64,000 bases of DNA from Sporosarcina ureilytica. Lineage in GTDB: Bacteria > Bacillota > Bacilli > Bacillales_A > Planococcaceae. The stretch covers positions 992,001 through 1,056,000 of the forward strand of contig NZ_CP017560.1 of assembly GCF_001753205.1 (NCBI RefSeq), given 5' to 3'. A model generated the notes under the pieces. It saw only the letters and a program-made list of their open reading frames with translations, searched no databases and had not been told where the DNA came from. The position numbers and the translations under genes are program-made. Shown piece after piece: positions 8,424 through 18,243 of this stretch; positions within the stretch are counted from its first letter, which is position 1, and the number at the start of each line of letters is the position of its first letter.

Positions 8424-10283
8424 TCACTCATAAACCTTCAACAGTTCACCGATTGCTTGTAAATGTCTTTTTTGTTGGCTCGCAAATTGAATCGAACTTG
8501 GTCTATCATAGCCAAGCCAAACGGCAGTTGTGTACTGCTCATTTAAACCCGCCGTCCACAAGTCTTTGTAATAATCGGTCGTACCTGTTTTAATGCCAGT
8601 GTAAGAAGTTGTATAAGGGACACCTTTTCCTGTTCCATTAAGCACAACATCCTTCATAAGTGCGCGCATGGTCGCAACGGTAGAAGGGGACCAAACTTCT
8701 GTTTTTTCATCGTCCCATTCATATAACACGGTACCTTCTCGATTTTTCACAGTCCGAATCGCATGCGGTCGACTATAAGCACCATCTATAAAACTTGTAT
8801 AAGCATTTGCTAATTCTAGTGGTGTGACACCTTTTTGGAAGCCGCCTAAAGCGGATGGGAAATTCATATCTACAGATGAAACGGATTGAAAAGCAAAAGG
8901 TTCTAAATAAGCGAATGCTGTTTCAATGCCAGTTAATTGCAACATGCGAACCGCGGTTGTGTTATGACTATGTCGAAATGCTTCTTGAATCGTCGTTGTC
9001 CCATATGTATAACCACCAACATTTTTAGGGCAATAAGCTTGAATACAAATGGGTCCACTATTGACCGCTGTTTTTTCTGTATATGGATGAGTTTCAAACA
9101 ATGGACCGTAGACGAGCAATGGCTTAATGGCCGAACCTGGTTGTCGGACCGCTTGAAAAGCACGATGGAAATGGGTCGATACATAATCCCGTCCGCCAAA
9201 AATGGAGACAATTTCCCGAGTATCATTATCAACGACAACTGCACCAGCTTGGAGATTTCCTGATTGTAATAAGGCAGATAAGGCTTTTTCGTCCGCGGAT
9301 TGCTTTTCGGCATGAAGGGCAGTTTCAATTACAATGCCCTCACGGAGTACTTGTGAAATCCTTTCTTCAAGCTCGGTCTGAAATGCTTCTTTTTCGTCGT
9401 CATTTTCCGCAAGCGCAATTTTTGACGTGAATCCTTCGTTTTGTGCAATCAACTCATCTAATTCTGTCATGACGTAATCACTATACATGGGAAAGTCATT
9501 TGCTTTTGTTTTCAACGATAACTGAATAGGCGCATTCTTTAACTGTTCCGCTTCCTCTACCGTCATGAAATCATTTTTTTGCATCGTCTCAAGTAATCGT
9601 TCCTGTCGCGCTTTCGTCAATTCAAAATTAACAAGTGGATCATATAAGCTCGGATTGTTCGGAATCGCAGAGATAAACGCAATCTCGGCATGATTTAATT
9701 CCTGAATAGGGCGATTAAAGTAATAGGTAGCAGCTGCGCCGATGCCATATACACGATTGCCAAAGTACATTTCATTTAAATAAGCCTCAAGAATTTCATC
9801 TTTCGTCAATTGCTTTTCAAGTTCTGCTGCATAGATCAATTCCAATACTTTTCGCTCATATGTTTTGTCAGTCGTTAAATATTGCATTCTAATTAATTGT
9901 TGCGTAATCGTGGACCCACCTTGTTGGAGTCGGTCTGTCTGAGCATTGGCGATGAATGCACGAATAATTGCAGAAATATCATAGCCGCGATGGGTATAAA
10001 ATTGGTTATCTTCACTCTCTAAAAATAATTGTTTTGCAAAGTGTGGGATGTCCGACAGTGGAAGCGGCGTTCTCCATTCAACATAAATTTCAGAAAAAAC
10101 ATCGCCACTTCGGTCTTTCATCGTAATGGGTAATTCATAGGTTGGTGCCGTAAATTGAACGGTCTCGGCAAGTTGAGACTTCATCGTTTCTACTTCGTCG
10201 ATTTCTGCAACAATGGCCCGTTGCGTTATGAATAATAAAGGAGTAGCAATCACAATAAATAGTACACCGATTATTCGCTTCAA
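8424..10283 (-). CDS. pbpD: Class A penicillin-binding protein PbpD (PBP4)
   Basis: Bifunctional peptidoglycan glycosyltransferase/transpeptidase, 619 residues (B. subtilis PbpD about 624). Signal anchor at residues 4-22. Glycosyltransferase (GT51) domain about 60-240 with SEDNQFYTHRGYD and GGSTITQQL. Transpeptidase about 330-600 with active-site serine in RQPGSAIKP (SxxK), SHN (SxN) and IKTGTT (KTG). The YCPKN..YTYGT stretch matches PbpD closely. TTG start at 10283 with GGAAGAG upstream. Same strand as, and 62 bases behind, the MFS gene, as pbpD and yuxJ are in B. subtilis. Acts at the outer face of the membrane in wall synthesis. Confidence 0.93.
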   Translation of the reverse strand: MKRIIGVLFIVIATPLLFITQRAIVAEIDEVETMKSQLAETVQFTAPTYELPITMKDRSGDVFSEIYVEWRTPLPLSDIPHFAKQLFLESEDNQFYTHRGYDISAIIRAFIANAQTDRLQQGGSTITQQLIRMQYLTTDKTYERKVLELIYAAELEKQLTKDEILEAYLNEMYFGNRVYGIGAAATYYFNRPIQELNHAEIAFISAIPNNPSLYDPLVNFELTKARQERLLETMQKNDFMTVEEAEQLKNAPIQLSLKTKANDFPMYSDYVMTELDELIAQNEGFTSKIALAENDDEKEAFQTELEERISQVLREGIVIETALHAEKQSADEKALSALLQSGNLQAGAVVVDNDTREIVSIFGGRDYVSTHFHRAFQAVRQPGSAIKPLLVYGPLFETHPYTEKTAVNSGPICIQAYCPKNVGGYTYGTTTIQEAFRHSHNTTAVRMLQLTGIETAFAYLEPFAFQSVSSVDMNFPSALGGFQKGVTPLELANAYTSFIDGAYSRPHAIRTVKNREGTVLYEWDDEKTEVWSPSTVATMRALMKDVVLNGTGKGVPYTTSYTGIKTGTTDYYKDLWTAGLNEQYTTAVWLGYDRPSSIQFASQQKRHLQAIGELLKVYE

Positions 10284-10345
10284 ACTACATCTCTTCCTTT
10301 AAATCTAGTCTTATTTAAAAGAATAGCACATACTACTGAAAAAAG

Positions 10346-11578
10346 TTATGTACTAGAAGTTTGATGTTTGGTTGCGACAAAATCTTCAAAGGCTTGGGAA
10401 GGTTTTCGTCTCGCGATATATAGAAAAGCGAAACCGAAAAGAAATAGGGAAGCCGTCACAATAAAAACAGAGGCAATCCCGATAAAGCCACTAATAATTC
10501 CACCGAGCATCGGTCCGATAATATTGCCTAAAAATCTGAAACTAGTATTGTATCCCATCACTTCACCTTGAATATCAATCGGTGCTTCTCTTCGTACGAG
10601 CGCAGTTGTCACCGGAATCATCCCGCCAATAGCAATGCCGAATAGCAACCTGAAAATCATTAGTTGCCATAGATGCGTGACGAAAGCTTGTGGGATAATG
10701 AAGACAAATGAGAGTACCAACAATATCGACAAGACTTTTTCATAACCGATATCATCGCCAATTTCCCCCCATTTTCTCGCGAATAATAAATTACCTAATC
10801 CAGCTGCACTAAAAGTTAGTCCAGCAAGAAATGCTACGTCTTTTGCATTTGTTAATTCCGCAACATATAAAGAAAGAAGCGGTTGCACGCTAAAGTTACC
10901 AATTTGAATGATTGTCGTCACGAGCATAATGTTGAACATTAAACGATGTTTTAAAATACCTGTTAGAATAGACTGTCTTGAATAGAGTACTTGTTTTTTA
11001 GTTTTTACTTTTCTAATCTCATGTATGCCGAAGAAGACGATAGATGCTGCCACCAATAAAGTGATGGATGTAATCATAAACGCATATTGAAAACCGAACA
11101 TGTCAGCAAGTAATCCTCCGAAAATTGGACCGAAAAGCATACCTGATACGTTCCCCATTTGCAACGTACCGAGCATTTTACCAGCTTCTTCACGAGAAGT
11201 TTGGGAAGAAATGAACGCCAATGAAGTAGGAATAAATCCCGTCACAAATCCCATAAATAAACGAAGGAAGAAAAAAGCTTCAACGGATTGAACAAAGCCC
11301 ATAAGAAAAACAGAAGTTGCGAGGCCTAAACTATTAATGATAAGAATTGGTTTGAATCCGTGTTTGTCGGCAATGCGTCCCCAGATGGGAGACATGATAA
11401 AAGCCGACACGAATGTCGCGCCAAAAATGAGTCCAGCCCATTTTTGAACGTAGGCAGGAGAAAGATTGCCAAAAGTATGGATATATAAAGAGAGGAAAGG
11501 CATGATCATTGTCATCGTGCCAGCAACGAGGAAATTACAAATCCACATAATGATAAAATTACGTTTTTGAACGTCCAT
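10346..11578 (-). CDS. yuxJ: MFS exporter, YuxJ/MdtG-like
   Basis: Twelve-helix major facilitator of the drug:H+ antiporter-1 family, 410 residues. Motif A-like MSPIWGRIADKHGFKPILI (about 62-80) between helices 2 and 3, the motif C-like GPIFGGLLADMFG (about 150-162), and a second motif A-like KWGEIGDDIG in the C-terminal half. Resembles E. coli MdtG along its length. Likely multidrug or metabolite efflux; the substrate is not visible. Upstream of pbpD on the same strand, an arrangement shared with B. subtilis yuxJ-pbpD, which is the basis for the symbol. Confidence 0.75.
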   Translation of the reverse strand: MDVQKRNFIIMWICNFLVAGTMTMIMPFLSLYIHTFGNLSPAYVQKWAGLIFGATFVSAFIMSPIWGRIADKHGFKPILIINSLGLATSVFLMGFVQSVEAFFFLRLFMGFVTGFIPTSLAFISSQTSREEAGKMLGTLQMGNVSGMLFGPIFGGLLADMFGFQYAFMITSITLLVAASIVFFGIHEIRKVKTKKQVLYSRQSILTGILKHRLMFNIMLVTTIIQIGNFSVQPLLSLYVAELTNAKDVAFLAGLTFSAAGLGNLLFARKWGEIGDDIGYEKVLSILLVLSFVFIIPQAFVTHLWQLMIFRLLFGIAIGGMIPVTTALVRREAPIDIQGEVMGYNTSFRFLGNIIGPMLGGIISGFIGIASVFIVTASLFLFGFAFLYIARRKPSQAFEDFVATKHQTSST

Positions 11579-11725
11579 TTCAGAATAACCTTCTTTCTAT
11601 GTACGACCACTCTCCTCAGTATAAAACACTTCGAGTCCCGAAGGAAGTAACGTGCTTATTCTCGAAATTCTGAGGGAGGTGTGGTAAAGTGAAAGTGTTG
11701 AAAGATGAAGAGGAGGCTACACAAT

Positions 11726-12313
11726 ATGTACCCACAATTATCAAATGAAGTTGCAGAAAACGAAGCACTTGTTGTGATGAACACAAATCATGGTGCGATT
11801 AAAATTAAATTATTTCCTGAACTTGCTCCAAAAACAGTTGAAAACTTTTTAACACATGCAGAGAACGGATACTATAACGGTATTATCTTCCACCGTGTCA
11901 TTGAAGATTTCATGATTCAAGGCGGGGACCCGACAGGAACTGGTATGGGTGGAGAAAGTATTTTTGGTGGATCATTCGAAGACGAGTTCTCCATGCAATT
12001 GTTTAATCTTCGCGGAGCTTTATCAATGGCGAACGCTGGTCCTGGAACGAATGGCAGTCAATTTTTCATTGTGCAAAATTCACAGGCACCTGCAAGTGCT
12101 GACCAAATGAAAAAAGGTGGCTGGCCTGAAGAAATCGCAGAAGCGTATGAAGCAAATGGTGGAACACCGCATCTTGACCAAAAACATACAGTGTTTGGAC
12201 AAGTGATTGAAGGTATGGATACAGTTGATAACATTGCAAAAGTTAAAAAAGGTGCACAAGATAAGCCAGTTGAAGATGTTGTTATTGAATCAATCGAAAT
12301 CTTACAAAAATAA
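11726..12313 (+). CDS. ppiB: Cytoplasmic cyclophilin, peptidyl-prolyl cis-trans isomerase B
   Basis: Catalyses cis-trans isomerisation of X-Pro bonds. 195 residues from the ATG at 11726, chosen because AAGAGGAGG lies eight bases upstream; an ATG 21 bases earlier overlaps that site. Cyclophilin motifs: [19 protein letters not shown] (about 61-79; catalytic Arg in FHRV), [15 protein letters not shown], and [12 protein letters not shown]. No signal peptide. A short insertion [22 protein letters not shown] before [10 protein letters not shown] is common in Bacillales members. Followed 36 bases later by a small membrane protein gene and one terminator. Confidence 0.95.
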   Translation: MYPQLSNEVAENEALVVMNTNHGAIKIKLFPELAPKTVENFLTHAENGYYNGIIFHRVIEDFMIQGGDPTGTGMGGESIFGGSFEDEFSMQLFNLRGALSMANAGPGTNGSQFFIVQNSQAPASADQMKKGGWPEEIAEAYEANGGTPHLDQKHTVFGQVIEGMDTVDNIAKVKKGAQDKPVEDVVIESIEILQK

Positions 12314-12349
12314 GTCTGTGAAATATCTATAGTTAGGAAGTGAATGTAA

Positions 12350-12577
12350 ATGAACGTACTATTAATGCCGTTCCTTTACTTTCCAGAAGATAAATCGGAA
12401 TATATTCCGGCGGCTATTTCATTCACGGCGTTTATGATTTTATGTATCCTTGCCTTTATGTGGATTCGCCGTAATTCACAAAAGCAAGAAGCTGAAACAA
12501 AAGAGCTTGAAGAACGTATTTTACGAGAACGTAAAGCTGAAAAGGCAGCAAGAGAAAACGAGCATCTTCAAAATTGA
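12350..12577 (+). CDS. Small single-pass membrane protein, unknown
   Basis: 75 residues. A membrane helix at about residues 21-40 (IPAAISFTAFMILCILAFMWI) split by short polar ends, then RRN and a charged helix/coiled-coil tail rich in K and E (about 43-70). GGAAGTGA precedes the ATG. The stop lies inside the following terminator, a layout typical of a real last gene. No family recognised. Confidence 0.7.
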   Translation: MNVLLMPFLYFPEDKSEYIPAAISFTAFMILCILAFMWIRRNSQKQEAETKELEERILRERKAEKAARENEHLQN

Positions 12578-12597
12578 AGACGCTCGCTTTTTTTGGT
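12559..12597 (+). terminator. Intrinsic terminator after ppiB operon
   Basis: GAGCaTCTTCAAAATTGAAGAcGCTC stem (arms 12560-12569 and 12574-12584) followed by a run of seven T. The stop codon of the small membrane protein gene is within the stem. Confidence 0.85.
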
Positions 12598-12641
12598 CGA
12601 AAATAATTTGAAAGTTATCCCTATATTTGAAGCTTCAATTG

Positions 12642-13814
12642 TCAATCAAGTGCTCGAATAAAACGTTCCACGCCTTCTTTAACAATAGACGGTGGACAAG
12701 CAACGTTCATCCGCAAAAATCCTCTACCGGACTCGCCATATTTACTACCTGGTTCAAGCGCAAGTCGTCCAACTTGTAAAAGTTTCTCCATCATTTCCTC
12801 TTCGGAAAGTCCTGTTTCCCGGTAATCTATCCAAATTAAATAAGTCGCTTGCGGCTTCCTCACTTTAATTTTCGGCAACTTTTTTTGAAGCTGTTCAATG
12901 ACATAATCCATATTACTAGAAATAATCGTCAACAATTCATCAAGCCAAGGTCTACCTTCCTCGTATGCAGCTTTTAAAGCGGCGGAAGCGAACGGACTTA
13001 AATTCATTTGTCCATGAGCCATTGCATGTTTTTCTAATTTACTCCTTACTTGTTCATCCGAAGCAATCATAATTGCAGCTTGTACACCCGCAAGGTTAAA
13101 TGTTTTTGTGGGTGCAACGCAAGTAATAATACGTTTTGCTTCTTCTCCAGCAATCGCAGCAATTGGTGTATGTTTATGAGGCTGAAAAACGAGATCAGCA
13201 TGAATTTCGTCGGATAAAATTAGGACGTCGTATTTCGTACAAAGTTCAACTATTTTTTCAAGGTCTTCAACAGACCAAACGATGCCCCCAGGATTATGCG
13301 GGTTACATAAAATGAATACTTTCACATTTTGTTGTAAAGCCTGCTCGAATTTCACGAAATCAATCGCATACTCCCCATTGGTCTCTATCATTTCACATGT
13401 GACGATTTTCCTTTCCATGTGACCCGGTACTTGGAAAAATGGCGGATAGACAGGCGGTGTAATTAATATTGCATCATCTTCTGTTGTAAACGTCTCAATT
13501 ACAGAAGCAATGGCTGGTACGACACCGTGATGAAAGAGCATCCATTCATTTTTAGTTTCCCAAGAATGATATTCTGTCAACCAATTACGTACTGCATCTT
13601 TACATGCAACACATATATATGAGTATCCAAAAACACCATGGTCAAGTCGCTCACGCATTGCGTCTATCGCGACTTTTGGTGCGGCAAAATCCATATCTGC
13701 AATCCACATCGGTAAAATATCATCTGCGTTCTCTAGACCGTAGACTTCATGCATGTTGTCCCATTTAGTGGAACGGGTTTTCCTTCTGTCAATGACACGT
13801 TCAAAGTCACTCAT
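12642..13814 (-). CDS. patB: PLP-dependent C-S lyase, MalY/PatB family
   Basis: Cystathionine beta-lyase-like enzyme of aminotransferase class I/II fold, 390 residues, cytoplasmic. Features: IADMDFAAPK near residue 40, NPHNPGGIVWS (about 170), LSDEIHADLVF (about 200; Asp binds the PLP pyridine), and APTKTFNLAGVQ (about 233; the Lys forms the Schiff base). The ATG at 13814 has GGGGGAG upstream; an in-frame TTG three bases earlier is less likely. Cleaves cystathionine or cysteine S-conjugates to pyruvate, ammonia and a thiol. Divergent from yugE, as patB and yugE are neighbours in B. subtilis. Confidence 0.9.
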   Translation of the reverse strand: MSDFERVIDRRKTRSTKWDNMHEVYGLENADDILPMWIADMDFAAPKVAIDAMRERLDHGVFGYSYICVACKDAVRNWLTEYHSWETKNEWMLFHHGVVPAIASVIETFTTEDDAILITPPVYPPFFQVPGHMERKIVTCEMIETNGEYAIDFVKFEQALQQNVKVFILCNPHNPGGIVWSVEDLEKIVELCTKYDVLILSDEIHADLVFQPHKHTPIAAIAGEEAKRIITCVAPTKTFNLAGVQAAIMIASDEQVRSKLEKHAMAHGQMNLSPFASAALKAAYEEGRPWLDELLTIISSNMDYVIEQLQKKLPKIKVRKPQATYLIWIDYRETGLSEEEMMEKLLQVGRLALEPGSKYGESGRGFLRMNVACPPSIVKEGVERFIRALD

Positions 13815-13887
13815 CAATCGCTCCCCCTTTTCTTTTTCTTCTCCTATGCTATCATATAGTTATTGAAATAAAAATAAGGTGAATGAT

Positions 13888-14148
13888 ATGGAAATAATGG
13901 AAATGAATAAAAAAGCTATCGCGGTTTTAGAAGAATGGGATCCGTTTCAAGTAGGGAATAATGCATATAAACTTGAAATTGTCGATGTCGTCGCGGCTTT
14001 ACATCGTTTCGATCATCCAGTCGACTTAGCAAAAAGCATTCGGGAAATTTATGCACATTCTTTTGAATTATGGATACCGATAGAAAAATGCATCCAAATA
14101 TCGTATAAGCTTCTAGCAATCAAGTATGAAGCGAAGTGTATTGTTTAA
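13888..14148 (+). CDS. yugE: YugE-like protein (DUF1871)
   Basis: Small cytoplasmic helical protein of 86 residues. AAGGTGA eight bases upstream favours the ATG at 13888; the GTG inside that site is not a start. Residues such as AIAVLEEWDPFQVGNNAY and SIREIYAHSFELWIPIEKC agree with the DUF1871/YugE family, which has no known function. Followed at 14169 by a strong terminator, directly after which a group II intron sits. Confidence 0.7.
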   Translation: MEIMEMNKKAIAVLEEWDPFQVGNNAYKLEIVDVVAALHRFDHPVDLAKSIREIYAHSFELWIPIEKCIQISYKLLAIKYEAKCIV

Positions 14149-14168
14149 CAGAAATATTTAGAGGGGAA

Positions 14169-14205
14169 GAGGGAAAGTAGATTTATCTACTTTCCCTCTT
14201 TTTTT
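14169..14205 (+). terminator. Intrinsic terminator of yugE; target site of the intron
   Basis: Stem GAGGGAAAGTAGAT..ATCTACTTTCCCTC (12+ perfect pairs, loop TT) with seven T. The intron begins four bases after the T-run, which is the typical insertion position of group IIC introns. Confidence 0.93.
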
Positions 14206-14208
14206 AAT

Positions 14209-16079
14209 GTGTGCCCGGCATGGGGAGTCGCTAGGCGGTGAAAGTCCGCTACAGGCTTGGCAGTAGGAACTGTTAGCAGAAGGCAAGGGTGTCCATTGCG
14301 AAGTGGAATCTGAAGGAAGCCGTATGCAAAATCTCGAACTGACGAACAGAAACTATATAAAAGGCTGAATTGGGACGGATAAGTCTGCATTACAAGACAA
14401 AGTCCAATACTGCCCGAATCCCATACAGTAGATATAGCAGTTACATGAGATGAAAGTGATTACTCTTACCCGGGGAGGTCTCACGGACGAGTTAGATATA
14501 ACTCAAATAAGATTTGTCGTGAGAAGTCAGCAGAAGTCATAGTAGTTTCCGCTAAGGAAATGAAGGACCGAACAATCTTAAATCTTGAGAAAACAAGGAG
14601 GTGTAGACATCGCCGCCAAAACACAGAAAACACCGCGGTAATGACCAAAAGGTGGCTACCTATGGAGAGATAAGTTGGAAACGAAAGGGTACATAGGAGT
14701 GTGTAGGGATGTCGCATGGATATGAAAGAACAAGATGGTATCAACTTAATCGAACAGGTTATCGCAGATGATAATCTTTGGAGAGCCTACAAGAAAGTCA
14801 GGAAGAATAAAGGTGCGCCAGGAGTCGATGGCATTACAGTCTACCAATTAAAAGGTCATCTGGAAAAGTACTATCAACCTTTAAAGCAAAAACTAAAAGA
14901 TGGAACTTACCAACCTCAACCCGTAAAACGGGTTGCGATTCCAAAAGCAGATGGTTCGAAAAGGTATTTAGGTATTCCTTGTGTTTTGGACAGAGTCGTG
15001 CAACAAGCGATTCTACAAGTCATAGAGCCGATTATTGACCCACATTTCTCTGACAATAGCTACGGTTTCCGAAAAGGCAGAAGTGCCCACCAAGCTATCA
15101 AAAAGGCTGAGGAATATTATCGGGAGGGCTTCAGAGTAGTCGTGGACTGTGACTTGAAAAGTTATTTCGACACTATCCATCACCAACGAATCCGTGGTTA
15201 TTTGGAATATTTCATCCCGGATAAAATCGTACTTCGCCTTCTCTGGAAATTCTTACGCTCCGGTATTCTCGATAGAGACATTTATATTGAGACGACGAAA
15301 GGTGCACCACAAGGTGGACCGTTATCGCCAATTCTGGCAAATGTTTACCTTAATATGTTAGACAGAGAACTTGAGAAAAGAGGACATCGTTTTATCAGAT
15401 ACGCGGATGACTTTGTCGTTTACGTTAGGAGTCGACGTGCGGGTGAACGGGTAATGGAAGGAATCACTGAATTCCTAGAAAAAGACCTTCAACTGACAAT
15501 TAATCAAGAGAAGAGCCAGCTATGTGGCGCCACAAAAGCCTCATTTCTCGGTTTCAACATCCAAAATCTCATGGGAAAGTAGGGTGCCGACCAAGTAGGT
15601 CGGCAAAACAAAGACTCAAAGCTAAACTTGAGAAGTTAACAAGCCGAAAACGACCTGGAACTTTCGGGGAAATCATCAAGAAGATAAACCAAACAACAAC
15701 AGGTTGGATTAACTACTATGGAATTGCGAATATGAAAACTTTTATTGAAACAATTCAACAATGGTTAAATCACAGATTAAGGCAACTGATATGGAAAAGA
15801 TGGAAAAAGGTACGGACTACACAATGCTTCGTAAATATGGCATTAACCGTGACGACGCGATGAAACTAGCCAATACACGTAAAGGGTACTGGCGAATATC
15901 TCGGAATACGATTATCCATCGCGCCATAACAAAAGAAAGACTCACAAAATGGGGATTGAAAGATATGTCCCAACTTTATGAGTCACGATACTTAAGAGAT
16001 TGAACCGCCGTATACGGACCCGTACGTACGGTGGTGTGAGAGGTCGGCTAATCAAATAATGGTTAGCCTCCTACTCGAT
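14209..16079 (+). mobile_element. Group II intron, class C type, with defective maturase
   Basis: Retroelement RNA of about 1871 bases. The 5' end reads GTGTGCCCGGCATGGG, the standard bacterial group II start. A long ribozyme domain I-IV precedes and surrounds the reverse transcriptase ORF. Domain V is seen at about 16003-16040 (GAACCGCCGTATACGGACCC followed by GTACGTACGGTGGT), followed by domain VI and the end CTACTCGAT at 16079. Placement right after the yugE terminator fits class C, which recognises a terminator hairpin rather than a long exon sequence. Boundaries are judged from consensus ends and may be off by two bases at the 5' side. Confidence 0.88.
14716..16003 (+). pseudogene. Group II intron reverse transcriptase/maturase with two frameshifts
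   Basis: Intron-encoded protein: reverse transcriptase followed by maturase domain X. First part 14716-15582 holds RKNKGAPGVDGIT, KADGSKRYLGIPCVLDR, SYGFRKGRSAHQAI, APQGGPLSPILANVYL and the catalytic FIRYADDFVVY. At about 15573-15580 one A is missing (AAAA to AAA), giving a stop; the frame resumes as VGCRPSRSAKQRLKAKL and continues through GWINYYGIANMK (maturase). Near 15815-15822 a second one-base deletion shifts to TMLRKYGINRDDAMKLANTR..GYWRIS to 16003. Rejoined, it is about 430 residues, normal for class C. Two deletions mean no full protein, so splicing would need help in trans. Confidence 0.88.
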
Positions 16080-16091
16080 TTATTAAATACT

Positions 16092-16115
16092 TTTTTGTGA
16101 ATTCATTCACAAAAA
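16092..16115. repeat. Perfect 11-bp inverted repeat at the intron's 3' side
   Basis: TTTTTGTGAAT, spacer TC, ATTCACAAAAA. It lies 13 bases beyond the intron end and covers the upstream element of the following sigma-D-like promoter. Could be an operator or a former terminator with T and A runs. Confidence 0.6.
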
Positions 16116-16132
16116 TAAAAAGTGGCCGATAA
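16106..16132 (+). promoter_or_regulatory. Sigma-D-like (motility) promoter of chemoreceptor 1
   Basis: TTCACAAA, 11 bases, then GCCGATAA, which is an exact match to the sigma-D -10 element. The same two blocks with the same spacing precede chemoreceptor 2 (18244-18270). The -35 TTCA deviates from the usual TAAA at the 15-base spacing. Confidence 0.65.
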
Positions 16133-16163
16133 TAAATTTAGTTAAGTAATAAGGAGGAAGTTT

Positions 16164-16208
16164 ATGAATCAACCAATCCAAAAATCTGACGATATGACTA
16201 GTAAGTAA
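16164..16208 (+). CDS. Possible 14-residue leader peptide
   Basis: ATG with a strong AAGGAGGA site seven bases upstream encodes [14 protein letters not shown] and stops at 16206-16208, 40 bases before the chemoreceptor start. The ribosome site is as good as that of a real gene, but the peptide is too short to recognise. It may be a remnant of the start of a lost gene. Confidence 0.3.
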   Translation: MNQPIQKSDDMTSK

Positions 16209-16248
16209 AACAATACATTGTATACAAAACCAGTTGGAGGAGAATCAT

Positions 16249-17955
16249 TTGAAGACTTTACGTGCACAAATAATGCTCGGATTTGGAGCAGTGATGTTAT
16301 TAGTAGCCATTTTAGCAGGGAATGCGATCATTGGGATTAATAGCTTAGTTAATTATTCTGAAGAGATGTCGGAAGAGCAATTGCCAATACTGATTGCGGA
16401 TTCAAGGCTTACCTATAATATTGCAGAACGTATCGCATTGTCGCGGGGATACATGCTCACTTTGGATGAGCAATATATAGAGGATTTTAACCGTTTAACC
16501 GAGTCAAGCATAGAACTACAAGAAGAGCTTGTACAAAGAGTAAATAATGAAGAAGTCAATGAGTTAATTAACAGAAGTAACGAGTGGCGGACGGTATTAA
16601 CTGATCAACTATTTCCGGCGATTAAAGCGGGAGACGAGGAAGAAGCCCTTAGAATTGATAGTGAAATTGCTGAACCAATGGCGAATGAGTTATTGAGAGA
16701 CTTTAATGCAATGACAAGTAATCGCCAAAATTTTATGTTAGTGGAAGGGATTGAACGTGCTGGCGAAGGTAAATCCACTGCACTCTTCAACCTCATCATT
16801 ACTATAGCTGTTCTAGTCCTCGGCTTAGGGGTAAGTTATTTCATGGCAAGAAGTATTTCAAGACCGGTTATGGCGGTTTCTGAACGAATGGAAAGAATGG
16901 CGGACGGCATCTTTAATGATGAACCGCTTGAAACACGACGGAAAGACGAAGTGGGGCAGCAAGTTCATTCAATCAATAAAATGCGTGAAAGAATTCAAGA
17001 GACATTACGTGGAACGCTAGCTATGTCACGAGAATTAAATAGCAGTAGCGGTAACTTAACAGGCGCAACAGCTACGGTGAATGACTCATCCAATCAGATT
17101 GCGGCTACAATGGAACAATTAGCGGCTGGATCTGAAGCACAAGCACACACTGCTTCGAATATGGCAGAAATGGTTGGGGCATTTTTTGAAGATGTCCAAC
17201 AAACGAATCGAGCTGGGAGTGAAGTTTCAGATGCCGCTGATCAAGTTTTAGCGCGGACTGGGGACGGCAATGATATGATGACGAGTTCAGTGGAGCAGAT
17301 GAACGAAATTTATCGGGTAGTGAATGATTCCGTTGAACAAATTCAACGACTAGACAATCAAACGAAAGAAATCTCCGAACTGGTTACTGTGATCAGTGAA
17401 ATTGCAGAACAAACGAATTTACTTGCATTAAACGCAGCCATTGAAGCAGCAAGAGCGGGAGAACAAGGGAAAGGATTTGCAGTTGTAGCTGAAGAAGTTA
17501 AGAAGTTAGCCGAGCAAGTTGCAGATTCAATCAATGAAATCACATCCATTGTTGATCGCGTCCAACAAGGCTCTTCGACAGCAGTGCAATCATTGGAGAG
17601 TGGCTATCAAAGCGTTAGAGACGGGAAAGATAAAGTACTTGAAACGAGAACTGTCTTTGAAGATATTACAAACCTAGTCACGAATATGAACAAGTTGACA
17701 GATGAAATGTCTAAAAACCTTGATCATATTGAAGAGATTGGCGAACAATTAACGACAGGTGTAACAGAAGTTGCTTCTATCGCGGAAGAGTCGGCTGCGG
17801 GTGTTCAAGAAACGACGGCTTCTGTAGAACAAACGACATTCCAAATTGAAACAATCAATGCAGGGGCCGAGGAATTGGCTAACTTAGCGACAAATCTTGA
17901 AGAATCCGTTAACCAATTTACGATTGAGAATGAAATAAAACGTACGCGGGCATAG
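16249..17955 (+). CDS. Methyl-accepting chemotaxis protein 1
   Basis: Membrane chemoreceptor, 568 residues. TM1 about 9-29, extracytoplasmic four-helix-bundle ligand domain (about 30-185), TM2 about 186-206 ([20 protein letters not shown]), HAMP about 207-260, and a signalling domain with the hairpin tip [20 protein letters not shown] and [17 protein letters not shown]. The start is TTG at 16249, six bases after GGAGGAG; the ORF can be extended five codons to a TTG within that site. Signals to CheA/CheW to control flagellar rotation. Very similar to the receptor at 18301; the ligand is unknown. Confidence 0.92.
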   Translation: MKTLRAQIMLGFGAVMLLVAILAGNAIIGINSLVNYSEEMSEEQLPILIADSRLTYNIAERIALSRGYMLTLDEQYIEDFNRLTESSIELQEELVQRVNNEEVNELINRSNEWRTVLTDQLFPAIKAGDEEEALRIDSEIAEPMANELLRDFNAMTSNRQNFMLVEGIERAGEGKSTALFNLIITIAVLVLGLGVSYFMARSISRPVMAVSERMERMADGIFNDEPLETRRKDEVGQQVHSINKMRERIQETLRGTLAMSRELNSSSGNLTGATATVNDSSNQIAATMEQLAAGSEAQAHTASNMAEMVGAFFEDVQQTNRAGSEVSDAADQVLARTGDGNDMMTSSVEQMNEIYRVVNDSVEQIQRLDNQTKEISELVTVISEIAEQTNLLALNAAIEAARAGEQGKGFAVVAEEVKKLAEQVADSINEITSIVDRVQQGSSTAVQSLESGYQSVRDGKDKVLETRTVFEDITNLVTNMNKLTDEMSKNLDHIEEIGEQLTTGVTEVASIAEESAAGVQETTASVEQTTFQIETINAGAEELANLATNLEESVNQFTIENEIKRTRA

Positions 17956-17980
17956 ATAGACAAGACATTTAGCACAATAA

Positions 17981-18043
17981 AACAACCTTCCATCACTTAC
18001 AAGCATAGATGCGTGTAGGTGTGTGTAAGGTTGTTCTTTTTTT
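17981..18043 (+). terminator. Terminator of chemoreceptor 1
   Basis: Stem AACAACCTT (17981-17989) with AAGGTTGTT (18027-18035), then C and seven T. The loop region resembles that of the terminator at 20097, as expected if the two loci were duplicated. Confidence 0.75.
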
Positions 18044-18056
18044 ATAATGAATGTGT

Positions 18057-18175
18057 CATTTCAATCTAAACGTAAAAATAACAATAATCGTAGCTGGCAC
18101 GATATGTAAAACGATAAATTTCCGTGTTTTGTGAAAGAGTGAACAAACTAATGTTTAATTCATCTGATAGAGGAG
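18057..18175 (-). pseudogene. Remnant of the 3' end of an NSS transporter gene
   Basis: On the minus strand this 119-base stretch matches the last about 115 bases of the intact transporter gene (20166-20285). The best block, AAAAATAACAATAAT followed by YGYRGCTGGCAC, is common to both, with flanking similarity (TAAATTTCC versus GAAATTTCC, ATCTAATT-like end). Stops and frame changes break the reading. Same relative place as the intact gene: downstream of, and convergent with, a chemoreceptor. Evidence for an old tandem duplication followed by deletion. Confidence 0.7.
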
Positions 18176-18243
18176 CAACTGTAGAATTACTTCTTCCTCT
18201 TTTTAATATTAGAAAAAATACTAAGAAATTTTATAATAAGTTG

